A DNA stretch of 64,000 bases from Salvia splendens. Its lineage: Eukaryota; Streptophyta; Magnoliopsida; Lamiales; Lamiaceae. Below the pieces are notes generated by a model that saw nothing but the letters and a program-made list of their open reading frames with translations, was not told the DNA's origin and searched no databases. Shown in pieces: positions 1 to 10,947 of the stretch (within the stretch, counting starts at the first letter, position 1; each line of letters begins with the position of its first letter). The stretch is from the NCBI RefSeq assembly GCF_004379255.2, contig NC_056033.1:20514209-20578208 (forward strand). The letters are read 5' to 3'. Made by a program: the position numbers and the translations under genes.

Positions 1-240
1 CATTCTCTTCATCGTCAAATGTGCTTCGCACTGGTTCCAAGATCATCTCAATCAAAGTTCTATGGAGAAATTTATGGACATTCTACAAAAGTCGCGCAAA
101 GCTGTTAATTGCAGAATTTATGTGGAAATTCAAAGAAGGAAAGAGGACATTACCCTGTGAAGCCAAATCTTGTCCTTAACCTACGGGGCTCAAAAATTCC
201 ATATTTACTATTACTTTGAGGAAACCTTTTACCAATTTTA
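1..240. other. Flank of Copia-1, unassigned
   Basis: No gene is recognisable here. The last five bases before the LTR (TTTTA, 236-240) nearly match the five after the other end of the element (GTTTA, 21991-21995), so 1-240 and 21991 onward were probably continuous before Copia-1 inserted. Confidence 0.4.
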
Positions 241-326
241 TGTTAGAGTTGTATACTAGAAATCACCTTTCGAGTGATTGAATACTGTAAAAGTCTATAT
301 TTTATTTTCCAATGGAATGCAACATA

Positions 327-505
327 CTCCCTCCGTCCCGGACTACTCGCACATTTCCTTTTCGGCACTGAGATTAAGGAATGAGTGTATAGCAAAGTCA
401 ACAATTGCGGCTGTAGGTGATAATTTTTACTAAAAATGGAAAGAGTGCAAATAACTTGGGACGCCCAGAAAGGAAATAAGTGCAAGTAGTCCGGAACGAA
501 GGGAG
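327..505. mobile_element. Stowaway-type MITE in the Copia-1 5' LTR
   Basis: The left end CTCCCTCCGTCCCGGACTAC and the right end, read on the other strand, CTCCCTTCGTTCCGGACTAC form matching terminal inverted repeats. TA flanks both sides (325-326, 506-507). The equivalent place in the 3' LTR (about 16930) lacks the insert, which gives an empty site in the same window. It has no coding capacity. The ends match the family of MLE-1. Confidence 0.93.
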
Positions 506-678
506 TATTATTTTTATCATAATGTTGTTATGTTTTACATTTAATGGATGTATATTGCATATTTAAATGTATAAGCAACGTAACAAAGTCTAAGTCTTTG
601 TTTTAGTAGACCGGTTGTGGGCGTCGTCCACTTTAAGGTAACACGGTCAGTTCTGAACCAAGAAAAATAAGAATTTCA

Positions 679-717
679 CAACCTAGATAGGCCTAGACTA
701 CCTATCGTGAAAGGTTG
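679..717. other. Conserved two-stem hairpin in copia U3
   Basis: Outer arms CAACCT/AGGTTG enclose inner arms ATAGG/CCTAT around a variable loop. The same structure is at 1651-1689, 9226-9264, 17104-17142 and 56972-57014, covering both copia families and a third LTR. Loop bases vary while the arms are kept. It lies in U3, several hundred bases upstream of the TATA box. Function is unknown. Confidence 0.6.
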
Positions 718-1376
718 CAGTGTCAGTCTACATATTTCTAAACCTTACTGAAATAAGAAGACATTGGTGTGATATAGCACTGAATTGGATCTAACGACAA
801 GACGAGTTTTTATGCTATCTAGTAAAAGACGAGGTCTTGGTAATTAATTTATTAATCAATGTAAGTTAGCATTGAGCATACGATATTGATTATGTACTAC
901 TTTGACTTACCAATAGGTGCGGGTTTTTCGTAACCCAAGAATCCTGGTATATTGGGTAGTGGTGATTAATATCTAGCGGTGCTAGGATTGCTATTATATT
1001 GAATCGTGCGCGAGGTGAGTCTCGTTTGATAACGTCCACAAGAGGAGCTCGAAACAAGGTTTTATTATTCGGAACCTAGCTAGTTGGAGTTTGATTACTC
1101 TATGAATAATAAATAAGTGTTTCTTGCTAAGTCCACTCTTGGAGTTAATAATATGCTAATTAATTAAGTCCATAGCAGACATTAAATAATTAATGGACGT
1201 TTCTATCTTAATCGTGGGAAATAAATGACAAACAAATGGAAACCCAAAATACTTGTAATTTCGGATTCGGATAGGCAGTGCAATATTACTTCTGTAGTGA
1301 CTGCTTGTGATATTCCAATATAAGCTCATACTAAATTGTGGGTTCAATTTAATTAGTAAAAAGCTAATGGGGGGAG

Positions 1377-2849
1377 TGTTAGGATTCCTATACTGAAAAG
1401 TATATTTCGAGCATGTTGCATGGATAGAATTGCTTGTATACAATAAACTCTACAATCCACTTTTAACCCAAGGCGAGAAGAATTAATTTTATCGCATTGG
1501 TGTTTGCTTATGCATTTATAAGAGGTTTCTCAAACATTTAAATGTATAAGAAGCAAATAAGTCTAATTCTTCTGCATAGTAGACTGGTCGTGAACGACGT
1601 TCACAGAAGGTGATGCAGTCGGTCCTTTGTAGAAGAGAAATAGAATTTCACAACCTAGATAGGCTTTGGCTGCCTATCGTGAAAGGTTGCAGTGTCAGTC
1701 CGCATGTTTCCTTACCTTAGGAAATAAACGACACTGGTGTGGTATAGCACTGAAGGATCTAACAGTTGAGATAAGTCTTTTTTGCTATTTAATGAAAGAC
1801 GAGGTCTCGGTGATTGTTTTTTCTTAATCATTGTTGATATAACATTGAGCATACGATATTGATTATGCACTACTTTGATTTATCAAATGGTGCGGATTTT
1901 TCACAATCCAAGAATCCTGATATCTTGGGTAGTGGTGATTAATGTCTAGAGGTGCTAGTGTTGTTATTGCAATGAATCGTGTGCTGGGTGAGTCCAGTTT
2001 GTTAATATCCTCAAGAGGTGTTCAAAAAAGGTTTTATTATTCAGAAACCCGGCCGGTTGGAATTTATTCCAGAATAATAAATAAAGATTTTGAACAAGAC
2101 AACTCTTGAAAAAAGATATTAATTAATTAAAGTCAAATAGCAGACTTAAATTAATTAATGGATATTTATATCTTAAACACGGGAAATAATAAATTAAAGA
2201 GGTAAAGTCCGGATTACTCGTAATTTGGGATTGTACAGGCAGTCAATATTATTATACTATAGTGGATGATAATAATATTCTATTGGACTTGTATTAAATT
2301 GGGGCTCAATTTAATTAGTAAAAGTCCAACAGATTTGGCCCAAGTCCAACCTCCATGGATCCCTAATCTGGCCCATCATAACTCTATATAAATGAGACTA
2401 GATAGAAGACTAAATTAATTGATTTTACTCATAAAATTCGTGCTCCCTCTCTCCAGGGAGTGGACGAAATTTTCAGTTTCACGGAACTGAAGTTCAGTCT
2501 TCTTCCTAATCAAGTCCTTTTCGATTCTGACAAGCTTTGCCCACCCAAAGGTTAGATTCTGAGTTCGGAATACAGATTAGAAGATTTGTGGTTGAGTACG
2601 AAGAACATCACGTGGAGAAGGCGCAAGCAATCGACGATTCTTTGGAGAATCGGATCGGTAATTCTAAACCGTAGGAATTCATGAACTAGGGTTTTGATTC
2701 TTTATTTGTGAATTATATGTGTTCTAGCATGCATTTTTGATTGTTTAACATGTAGTTAATTAATCCCATAATCGGTCAAATAGATCTGTATGTATGATTT
2801 ATTTATGTATGCATGACTTCCGCTGTGCAAGGGGCTCCAAACTCCAACA
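1377..2849 (+). repeat. Copia-2 5' LTR
   Basis: It runs from TGTTAGG to CCAACA. A TATA box (TATATAAA, 2395-2402) follows a block that reads CCAACCTCCATGGATCCCTA. Downstream is a hairpin GATTCT-TTGG-AGAATC at 2636-2651. Confidence 0.92.
2395..2402 (+). promoter_or_regulatory. TATA box of the Copia-2 5' LTR
   Basis: TATATAAA sits about 450 bp before the end of the LTR. The same box is at 9960-9967 in the 3' LTR, and a related one (TATAAATA) is at 10479-10486 and 21536-21543 in the Copia-1 LTRs. Activity is inferred only. Confidence 0.6.
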
Positions 2850-2850
2850 A

Positions 2851-2864
2851 TTGGTATCAGAGCC
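2851..2864 (+). other. Copia-2 primer-binding site
   Basis: TTGGTATCAGAGCC lies one base after the LTR end. It has the usual plant copia form, complementary to the 3' end of initiator methionine tRNA. Confidence 0.85.
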
Positions 2865-5575
2865 AATTTTTAGCTCTGATTATGTGGATTAATTTCAGAC
2901 TTGTTTGAACACATATGTTTCTCCGTTTGTATTATTGTTTTGTTGATTTTTCATCGACGATGAATGCAAAGAACAGAAAACAGAAAATCTGCGACGTCGG
3001 AATAGGGAGTGCTGCGCTGCATATTTTGGGAATTAAATTCCTTGATCTAATTGATTCATTGAATATATGCAATCATTACTAATTACATGCGTATTTGCTC
3101 AAGAATCAACTAATTCCAATTACCTGTACGGAGTGAATTACGGCAATTTCTGTAAGAATTCATTTGTTTTAATTGCGTGAATTGGAGAATCTGCCTGAGA
3201 GCAGCACCGGAGGCTGCAGATATCGAGCAGACGCGCAGCAGCAGTGATTCCAACTGCGATCGGGCAGCAGCGGGTGCGACGACGCAGCGTCAGCAGCGTC
3301 GGTATCCCGCAGTGCGACCTCGGCGGTGGGACTCGACGCAGTAGCATCGGAGATGTCAAGATGCAGCGGCGGTGGTTTCTGCAAGACAGCAGGTCGCCGT
3401 CGGAGACGGTTTTTCGAGTGGGAGCCCTTCTTGGGCAGTTCCCGGGATCGGAGGAAGCTATTGTCACGCAGAACAACAGCTGTTCGTGAATCGAGTGGGA
3501 TCTCTTCGTGGGCAGATCCCGGACTCGATAGCGACGGAGACGAGCAGCAGTGGCTGCGGGCTCACTGGAGTGCAGCGGCGCAGAATTAGGGTATATTTCC
3601 CTATGCGCGACGCTCGCACGGGTGGAACCCGCGCGACGTCGCATTGTCTCGTGATTTCGCGTTCCAAATTAGTTAGGGTTTCCCAAACCTTAGGAATTAA
3701 TTTTGAATATTTTTCAAGATATAATTTAGAATAAGATTTGACATATCTTAAATAGATTATCTAAAATTTAATTTTAATTAAATTATGGATTAGTTGAAAT
3801 TTATCCTAATTTTATGGATTTGGATAGATATCCTGATAAATCCTAGATAAATTAGGATAATTATAATTACTTTTATTTTGTCTTATGGATTTATATAGAT
3901 TTAATTCTATGTGAATAAATCCTAGATAGACTCGATAAATAATCAATTAAATTTGGATAATAATTAATTTTATTGTCTTATGGATTAGGTAGATTTAATT
4001 CTATGTGAATAAATCCTAGATTGACTAAGATAAACATTAGTTAAGTTTATCCATATCTTGTAGATATTGATAGATTTATATCTATCTAGAATATATCTTA
4101 GTAGATTTGGATAATTAAAATCCATGTCTATCTTTATCTTGTGGATATTTATAGAATTAATTCTATTTAGAAAATATCCTAGTAGATTTATATAATTAAA
4201 TGTGTCTCTATCTTATAGATATTGATAGATTTATATCTATCTAGAATATATCTTAGAAGATTTAGATAATTGTTAATCTAGTATTGTAATTATCTTTTGG
4301 ATTTAAGATATATTTAGTTCTATCTAGTTGAATCCTAGTTGAATTAATTAGTATTAATTATAGTTTATCCTAATTTTATGCATATAAATAAATTTATTTC
4401 TATTTAGAAAATATCCTAGATAAATTTGGATAAAGATAATACAAGATAATCCTAATCCAATTGGATTTTGATAAAGTTAATTTTATCTAGATAAATCCTA
4501 ATAGATATGATATATTCTAGTTTCTTATTCTAAATAATTTAAGATTTTCTTAAATCTTAGAGTGATTGGATTTTATCTTATGGATTTGGATAGATTTGTT
4601 TCTATCTTGAAATATCCTAGTACGATTTTGATAATGATAATCCAAGAGCAGTCTTATTTTGAATTTAAGGATTTGATTTTATTCTTATAAAATCTAGAAT
4701 AATACCAAAAAGGATTTAGATAGATTCAACTCTATCTAGATAAATCCTAAATTAATTTGGATAGTCATTATCCAAGATAAATTTATCAAATCCGAAATTC
4801 ATATTTTGGATAAGATAAGGTATTAATTATTTATTTAAATCTCCCTAGATTTATTAAGTAATTTCAATAATTATCTAGTGTGATTAATCACCATGAATTA
4901 AATTGATTTATCTATTTATTTGGTGTTAATATGTTTTAAGTGGATTATCTGCCTTATCTACTTATGTGATAATTATGCAAAAGCCATATTTAAAATGACT
5001 AAGCGATATTTACAACAGTGTGCTGTATATGGTCTCCATAAATTGGTCTATATATGAAGCAGTTTCTAATATTATCGCGACCCACCTTAGTGGGAGCAAT
5101 AATCCTACGAAATAGCAAGTTCATAAGATTAGACTTCTTTATAGTAGGTTGCTTAAACTAGAAGCTTGTTTCTAATATTATCGCGACCCACCCTAGTGGG
5201 AGCCATAATCCTACGAAATTGCAAGTTCGTATGTTTAAGCATATTTATAAGATAGCTATGAAATTTTGTTAGTGGCGTACGACCTTCCCTAGAAGGAGTA
5301 TCAAAACAGAAATGAAATTCCAAGATGCAAATATTTATGGTAAATGCTTAGGCAATATTTGGTGGCCATGCCACCTTAGTGGCCTCTGGACTATCCGTCG
5401 TTATTGTGACCATGAAATTGTTGGAATCCGAATTTGTATGACCTCCCTAGAGGGGTACTTATTTTGGTTTTCACGGTTGCGAGATAGATAAATTGTTTTG
5501 TGGTTGTTTGCGATTATGTATTAAGCAGAGTATGTGATAAATAGTTTTATTTCTTCTCAGCCAAAATTCTTAATA
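2865..5575 (+). other. Copia-2 leader: GC-rich block, AT-rich tandem repeats, hairpin cluster
   Basis: About 2.7 kb of non-coding leader separates the primer site from gag. Bases 3180-3650 are GC-rich and open in several frames at once, so the open frames there are composition artefacts. Bases 3720-4850 are AT-rich degenerate tandem repeats of roughly 70 bp with recurring phrases such as GATAGATTTATATCTATC and AATCCTAGATA. Bases 5062-5225 hold a direct repeat of about 60 bp twice. Five short hairpins lie at 5081-5094, 5187-5200, 5283-5296, 5370-5383 and 5442-5453. Confidence 0.7.
5081..5453 (+). other. Cluster of five small hairpins with covarying stems
   Basis: Each is a 4-5 bp stem with a loop CTTA or CCTA: CCCAC/GTGGG, CCCAC/GTGGG, CCTTC/GAAGG, GCCAC/GTGGC and CCTC/GAGG. 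The stems differ but stay paired. The homologous part of Copia-1 (12352-12645) keeps weaker hairpins of the form CCCA-TTATG-TGGG at three equivalent places. The position just before gag resembles where packaging or translation signals sit in retroelement RNA; that role is inference. Confidence 0.55.
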
Positions 5576-6147
5576 ATGTCTGCGAACCTTAAAGAAATCA
5601 AACTCGAAGGCCAAAATTATGTAGACTGGAAATATTAAATGGATAAGATTCTCATTGCTGAAAACTTAAAGTTTGTACTCACTAATTCATGTATTCCATT
5701 TCCTCGACAAAATTCTACAAAGAAAATTTGAGAATGCATTTTATGCATGTACTCGATAAGTTCTTTGAGGAAGAAGGTCAAACTACTTTCTTTTAAGTAG
5801 TGAGACAAGTCTTGGTTTATACCGATGATAAAGGAATATCCAAAGAGGACGTTGTCCAGATTCTATTGGAACATCTAAAAGAGATAGAAAGTTTTGATGA
5901 ATCTTCTGATTCAGTTACTCAAATAGTTTCTACACTCAGTTCATCGCCAAATGTAATAGGAAGTGAGTACAAGAAGGTTGTTACTGAAAAGTTGGAAACT
6001 TTCAGCATTGTATTCACTCTATTACTTTTGGAGGAAGATAACATGATAGCTGACGAATTCATTAAGGCTGTATCTTTCCTATGTCTTAGTTCAATCGAAC
6101 AGAAGACTAGCAATGGAAAGAGGGAAGAGCTGAATTGTCATCAATGA
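5576..6147 (+). pseudogene. Copia-2 gag remnant
   Basis: An ATG at 5576 starts a reading that aligns with the Copia-1 gag start: both contain EGQNYV followed by a tryptophan and lysine. It reaches a stop after 18 codons. After a frameshift, 5800-6147 is open for 115 codons, matching the middle of gag in position but without the CCHC zinc knuckle. Gag would form the particle core; this copy cannot. Confidence 0.6.
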
Positions 6148-8935
6148 AAGCTATAAAGGCACGAAAAATTGGGTGAAAAGGCAAAAGAGAAGACGCATTG
6201 CGAGTCGGATTGACCTCTTCTACAGAAGGACAATGACTTAGATAACAATGCAATTTCTAAAAGAGAGATCTAGATCCAGTTGGGCAGTTGTTGCAGTGGG
6301 AGCTATTTTTATGCTCACTTTATTGTTTTGTTTTGATGTATAAGACTTTGTTTTATTGGTACAGTTTAGTTTGGAAAGAATTCAGTTTCAGTTTCTAAAC
6401 GTGTTAATGATTAAATGATGTTCGATGTCATTTGATAATGCTTGCATTATTGAGAAATGTGGATCGAATATCTATCATAGTACCATAGAAAAACAAATTA
6501 TACATCATAGTATCTAAACAATATAATTGCAAAAAGATTGAGTTTAACACCACAGTTCAACTTCTTAAACAATGAATGATAAAGTATTTATGGTACTTAA
6601 TCATAAGACCAAGAAAGTACTTTGTAATTGTTCAAACTGATTTTGTCTAACTCAAGTGACTATCGAGATTTTAACAATTTGTTTGTTAAATAGCTTGAAG
6701 GTCAAGTAAGTCTGGTTAATGCACTATAAGTTAGAATCCTTTGGTGGTTCAAAGGATTCAGAATACTATGCAACATAGAAAGACTAATAAGTCTCAATGG
6801 TTTACACCATAGGAGACGAGCAAATGAGTTAAGATCAGTAGTGGGAGTTAAATCCTAGTTGACTACTCCAAGTATTCTTCTAAAGAATGGGATAGTCATA
6901 TAAGAAGATATCGAAGTCTATCGAAGACAAGTTCGATAAGTGAACAGTTTTACTCAATAACACCTTATCATTGATGGGATATACGTTGGAAACAACGAGT
7001 TATACCTTAAAGAAACTATCATAACATCAGTACCTTCTACTACACACGAGTTGTGGACTTGAGGCAAGTTTAGTCCAGCATATCTCAAGGTGTGGAGTTA
7101 TTCCAACACATGTTTTGGAAAAGGTATCCATGTAATTGGAGTTGTGTACTGAGGTATGTTTTAAGGTTGTCCCAAATGATAGAAAAGGTACAAGTTCTAT
7201 AATCTTCACGGCAAGATATGTGTTTGTTTACACGAATACTATATTCTTTGATGAAGATTATGAGGAGAACTACAAGCCTAACAAACGTGATAATCCTCAA
7301 GATAATGAGAATATCTATTTTCCATCTTAACCAAGAAGTCATACCATTAGAAACTTATGCACTAAGAAAATCAACGTTTGTCCCTAAGATTGTAAGAGTC
7401 GTGTCGTAGTGGGAGCGTTCTTTGCGAACATAATAAGTTCATGGGTCTAAAAGAGTCTTGAGACTCAGTCTTAGATCAACTTGAACATTATCCCTGTAAC
7501 TACAAGGACGCAATGACTTATTCAGATAATCATTCTTGATAAGATGATAGATTCTGAATAACAATCTTAAATAGACAAGAATGTTTGCAAGATTTGCGAT
7601 ACTACCCATAGACTATTTCAGTCAGTGGGAGCTAGTGGACCTACAAGTGTAAGCATGGATCTCAAAAGGCTAGAATAATGACAAAGGGTTATGCCCAGAG
7701 AGAATTATATTTTCGCATGCCATTTTTGCATAAGTCGATATGTATATTGTCTATTGTAGCCTACATAAATTAGGATGTATGTACTATGATTGTCAAGACA
7801 GTTTTCTTTAAGTAGAAGTCTTGAGGAGATCATCTGCATGGAACATCTTAATGGTTATGTAATACAGGGCAAGAAAGTTGAAAGTGCACTATATTTGGTA
7901 TTCATGGTACTCTACGATGATGATATCTATAAAAGTTGATAAACAACTAAGAGGGTTATCTAGCGTAGGAAACTGGTCGTCTACCCAGTTTAAGGATGAT
8001 GGATTTAAGATAATCTAATTACATTCTAAGCATCTGTGTCATTAGATTGCTAGAAAAAGAATGTATGCTTTCTTAAAGAATCCTACATCTACATAATACT
8101 TAGACACTTTAGCATTGATAATTCCAAGAAAATGTTTTTCTTTTTCTAGACGGAATTATTTTGTCTCTAGTCAAGTGTTTTTCGACATTGAATGAGATCA
8201 AGAAGAACGAGACAAGTTCTATAATTGGAAGTCTCATATATGCTATGATGTGTATTAAGTTAGATATTAGCTTTGCCGTTGGCATAAAAGCATGATATCA
8301 TTTTAACCATGGCCAAGGACTTTGGATTGGTAAAGAATATACTATAGTACTTGAAAAAGACTAAACGGTATGCTCTAGTTTACCAGGCATCCATGATATG
8401 TCCTTTAGGTTACAGCGACTCGATTTTATAATTGATCGGTGATCGAGTCATCCTCTGACTATGTGTTCACTTTAGGAGTTGAATACTGAGACATGAAGGA
8501 GTGTTGATCAAATCATAGACTCCATCATAAAAATTACAAGTGTGGTTTCATCGGAAACTACTAAGGTAGTTGTTCATCTCAGTAATTTCCTAATAGCTTT
8601 GACCGTGAATCCGAGTATGCCTATGAGTATTATATTTTGTTATGATTACTCTACCCATGTGTCTAACTCGAGGGAAACACGATCTGATAAAGCTAAGCAA
8701 TCACATAGAGAGGAAGTATGAAATTAATTAAGGATTAAGTGCGCAGCAATACGTTATGGTTTCCAAGATATCATCAGAGAACAACCTGACAGAATATTTC
8801 ACAAAATGCCCATATGGTAACATGATTTACACATGAGGTGAAAAGTATGGTAGTTCGATGTATCATGGTTCGAGACCTGCGTAGAGTATAAGTGGGAGAG
8901 TTTTGGCAGTGGGTATACTCGAAAGCATTATTTTG
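6148..8935 (+). pseudogene. Copia-2 pol remnant
   Basis: No open frame of useful length remains, but fragments align in order with the Copia-1 pol: the integrase C-terminal part near 7050-7200, the start of reverse transcriptase near 7660-7870, and RNase H near 8400-8900. Stops and small indels are spread throughout, consistent with long neutral decay. A purine tract AGTGGGAGAT (8942-8951) precedes the 3' LTR. Confidence 0.65.
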
Positions 8936-8951
8936 AGTATAAGTGGGAGAT

Positions 8952-10420
8952 TACTAGGATTCGTATACTGAAAAGCATATTTCGAGCATGTTGCACGGAT
9001 AGAATTGCTGGTATACAATAAACTCTACAATCCACTTTTAACCCAAGGCGAGAAGAATTAATTTTATCGCATTGGTGTTTGCTTATGGATTTATAAGAGG
9101 TTTCTCAAACATTTAAATGTATAAGAAGCAAATAAGTCTAATTCTTCTGCATAGTAGACTGGTCATGAACGACGTTCACAGAAGGTGATGCAGTCGGTCC
9201 TTTGTAGAAGAGAAATAGAATTTCACAACCTAGATAGGCTTTGGCTGCCTATCGTGAAAGGTTGCAGTGTCAGTCCGCATGTTTCCTTACCTTAGGAAAT
9301 AAACGACACTGGTGTGGTATAGCACTCAAGGATCTAACAGTTGAGATAAGTTTTTCTTGCTATTTAATGAAAGACGAGGTCTCGGTGATTGTTATTTCTT
9401 AATCATTGTTGATATAACATTGAGCATACGATATTGATTTTGCACTACTATGATTTATCAAATGGTGCGGATTTTTCGCAATCCAAGAATCCTGATATCT
9501 TGGGTAGTGGTGATTAATGTATAGAGGTGCTAGTATTGTTATTGCAATGAATCGTGTGCTGGGTGAGTCCAGTTTGTTAATATCCTCAAGAGGTGTTCGA
9601 AAAAGGTTTTATTATTCAGAAACTCGGCCGGTTGGAATTTATTCCAGAATAATAAATAAAGATTTTGAACTAGACAACTCTTGGAAAAAGATATTAATTA
9701 ATTAAAGTCAAATAGCAAACTTAAATTAATTAATGGATATTTATATCTTAAACACGGGAAATAATAAATTAAAGAGGTAAAGTCCGAATTACTCATAATT
9801 TGGGATTGGACGGGCAGTCAATATTATTGTACTATAGTGGATGATAATAATATTCTATTGGACTTGTATTAAATTGGGGCTCAATTTAATTAATAAAAGT
9901 CCAACAGATTTGGCCCAAGTCCAACCTCCATGGATCCCTAATCTGGCCCATCATAACTCTATATAAAGGAGACTAGATAGAAGACTAAATTAATTGATTT
10001 CATAAAATTCGTACTCCCTCTCTCCAGGGAGTGGACGAAATTTTCAGTTTCACGGAACTGAAGTTCAGTCTTCTGCCTAATCAAGTCCTTTTCGATTCTG
10101 ACAAGGTTTGCCCACCCAAAGGTTAGATTCTGAGTTCGGAATACAGATTAGAAGATTCGTGGTTGAGTACGAAGAACATCACGTGGAGAAGGCGCAAGCA
10201 ATCGACGATTCTTTGGAGAATCGGATCGGTAATTCTAAACCGTAGGAATTCATGAACTAGGGTTTTGATTCCTTATTTGTGAATTATATGTGTTCTAGCA
10301 TGCATTTTTGATTGTTTAACATGTAGTTAATTAATCCCATAATCGGTCAAATAGATCTGTATGTATGATTTATTTATGTATGCATGACTTCCGCTGTGCA
10401 AGGGGCTCCAATCCCCAGCA
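8952..10420 (+). repeat. Copia-2 3' LTR
   Basis: It aligns end to end with 1377-2849. The TATA box is at 9960-9967. It is followed by the GGGAG duplication, after which the Copia-1 LTR resumes. Confidence 0.92.
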
Positions 10421-10935
10421 GGGAGACCATATCCAAATTCTTCCATATATCCCTGACTGGGCCCAATATGTGACTAAATATAAATAGGAGAATAAAGGAG
10501 ACATAATATACATATTATTTTTATTCAAAATTTTCGTCCCCCTTATATTCCTCATAGGGGACGATTTTTGCTCCCTCCGTGAGCAGTTTCCATCTTCTTT
10601 ATTTATGTCCTAGTATTCTGGTGAGATTAGCCCACACTGATATCAGATTACATTCCGAGAACCAGTCAGAAGATCCGTGGTTTAGTACTCAAGATCTTCA
10701 CGTGGAGAGGACGCAAGTCATCTTCGATTCTTTAGTGAATTAACGAGGTAAATTGGCTTACTCCGTAGCAAGCATGTTTTAGGTATAATTTGCGTTAAAG
10801 CATGTTTAAATTCAAGTTATGAGCTTGATACATGTGAGAATTACGCTAATAGAATTTGTCTAAATATTCTGCTAAATAGATCAGAATTTTATGTGATCCG
10901 TTTGTACGCACGCTTCCGCTGCCAATCCCTTCAAT

Positions 10936-10947
10936 TGGTATCAAAGC
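10936..10947 (+). other. Copia-1 primer-binding site
   Basis: TGGTATCAAAGC follows the LTR end CTTCA by two bases. It differs at one base from the Copia-2 site. Confidence 0.8.

Larger units (their letters stand above)
1377..10420 (+). mobile_element. Copia-2: non-autonomous Ty1/copia element nested in Copia-1
   Basis: A perfect 5-bp duplication GGGAG (1372-1376, 10421-10425) flanks two LTRs of 1,473 and 1,469 bp. By eye they differ at about 37 positions plus a few short gaps, near 97.5% identity. The first bases of the 3' LTR have mutated from TGTTAGG to TACTAGG. The 6.1-kb interior keeps the order of a copia element, but every protein domain is destroyed by stops and frameshifts. It is related to Copia-1: LTR blocks, leader repeats and the gag start align. 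Confidence 0.93.
241..10933 (+). repeat. Copia-1 5' LTR, interrupted
   Basis: LTR sequence occupies 241-326, 506-1376 and 10426-10933. The pieces align in order with the 3' LTR at 16846-17720 and 21436-21990. The first gap is a MITE and the second is Copia-2. A TATA box lies at 10479-10486. Confidence 0.9.

Noticed and set aside
3138..3734. Several overlapping open frames on both strands in the Copia-2 leader
   Set aside because: The block is GC-rich, all frames are open together, and no domain or start context stands out. The homologous Copia-1 block behaves the same way.
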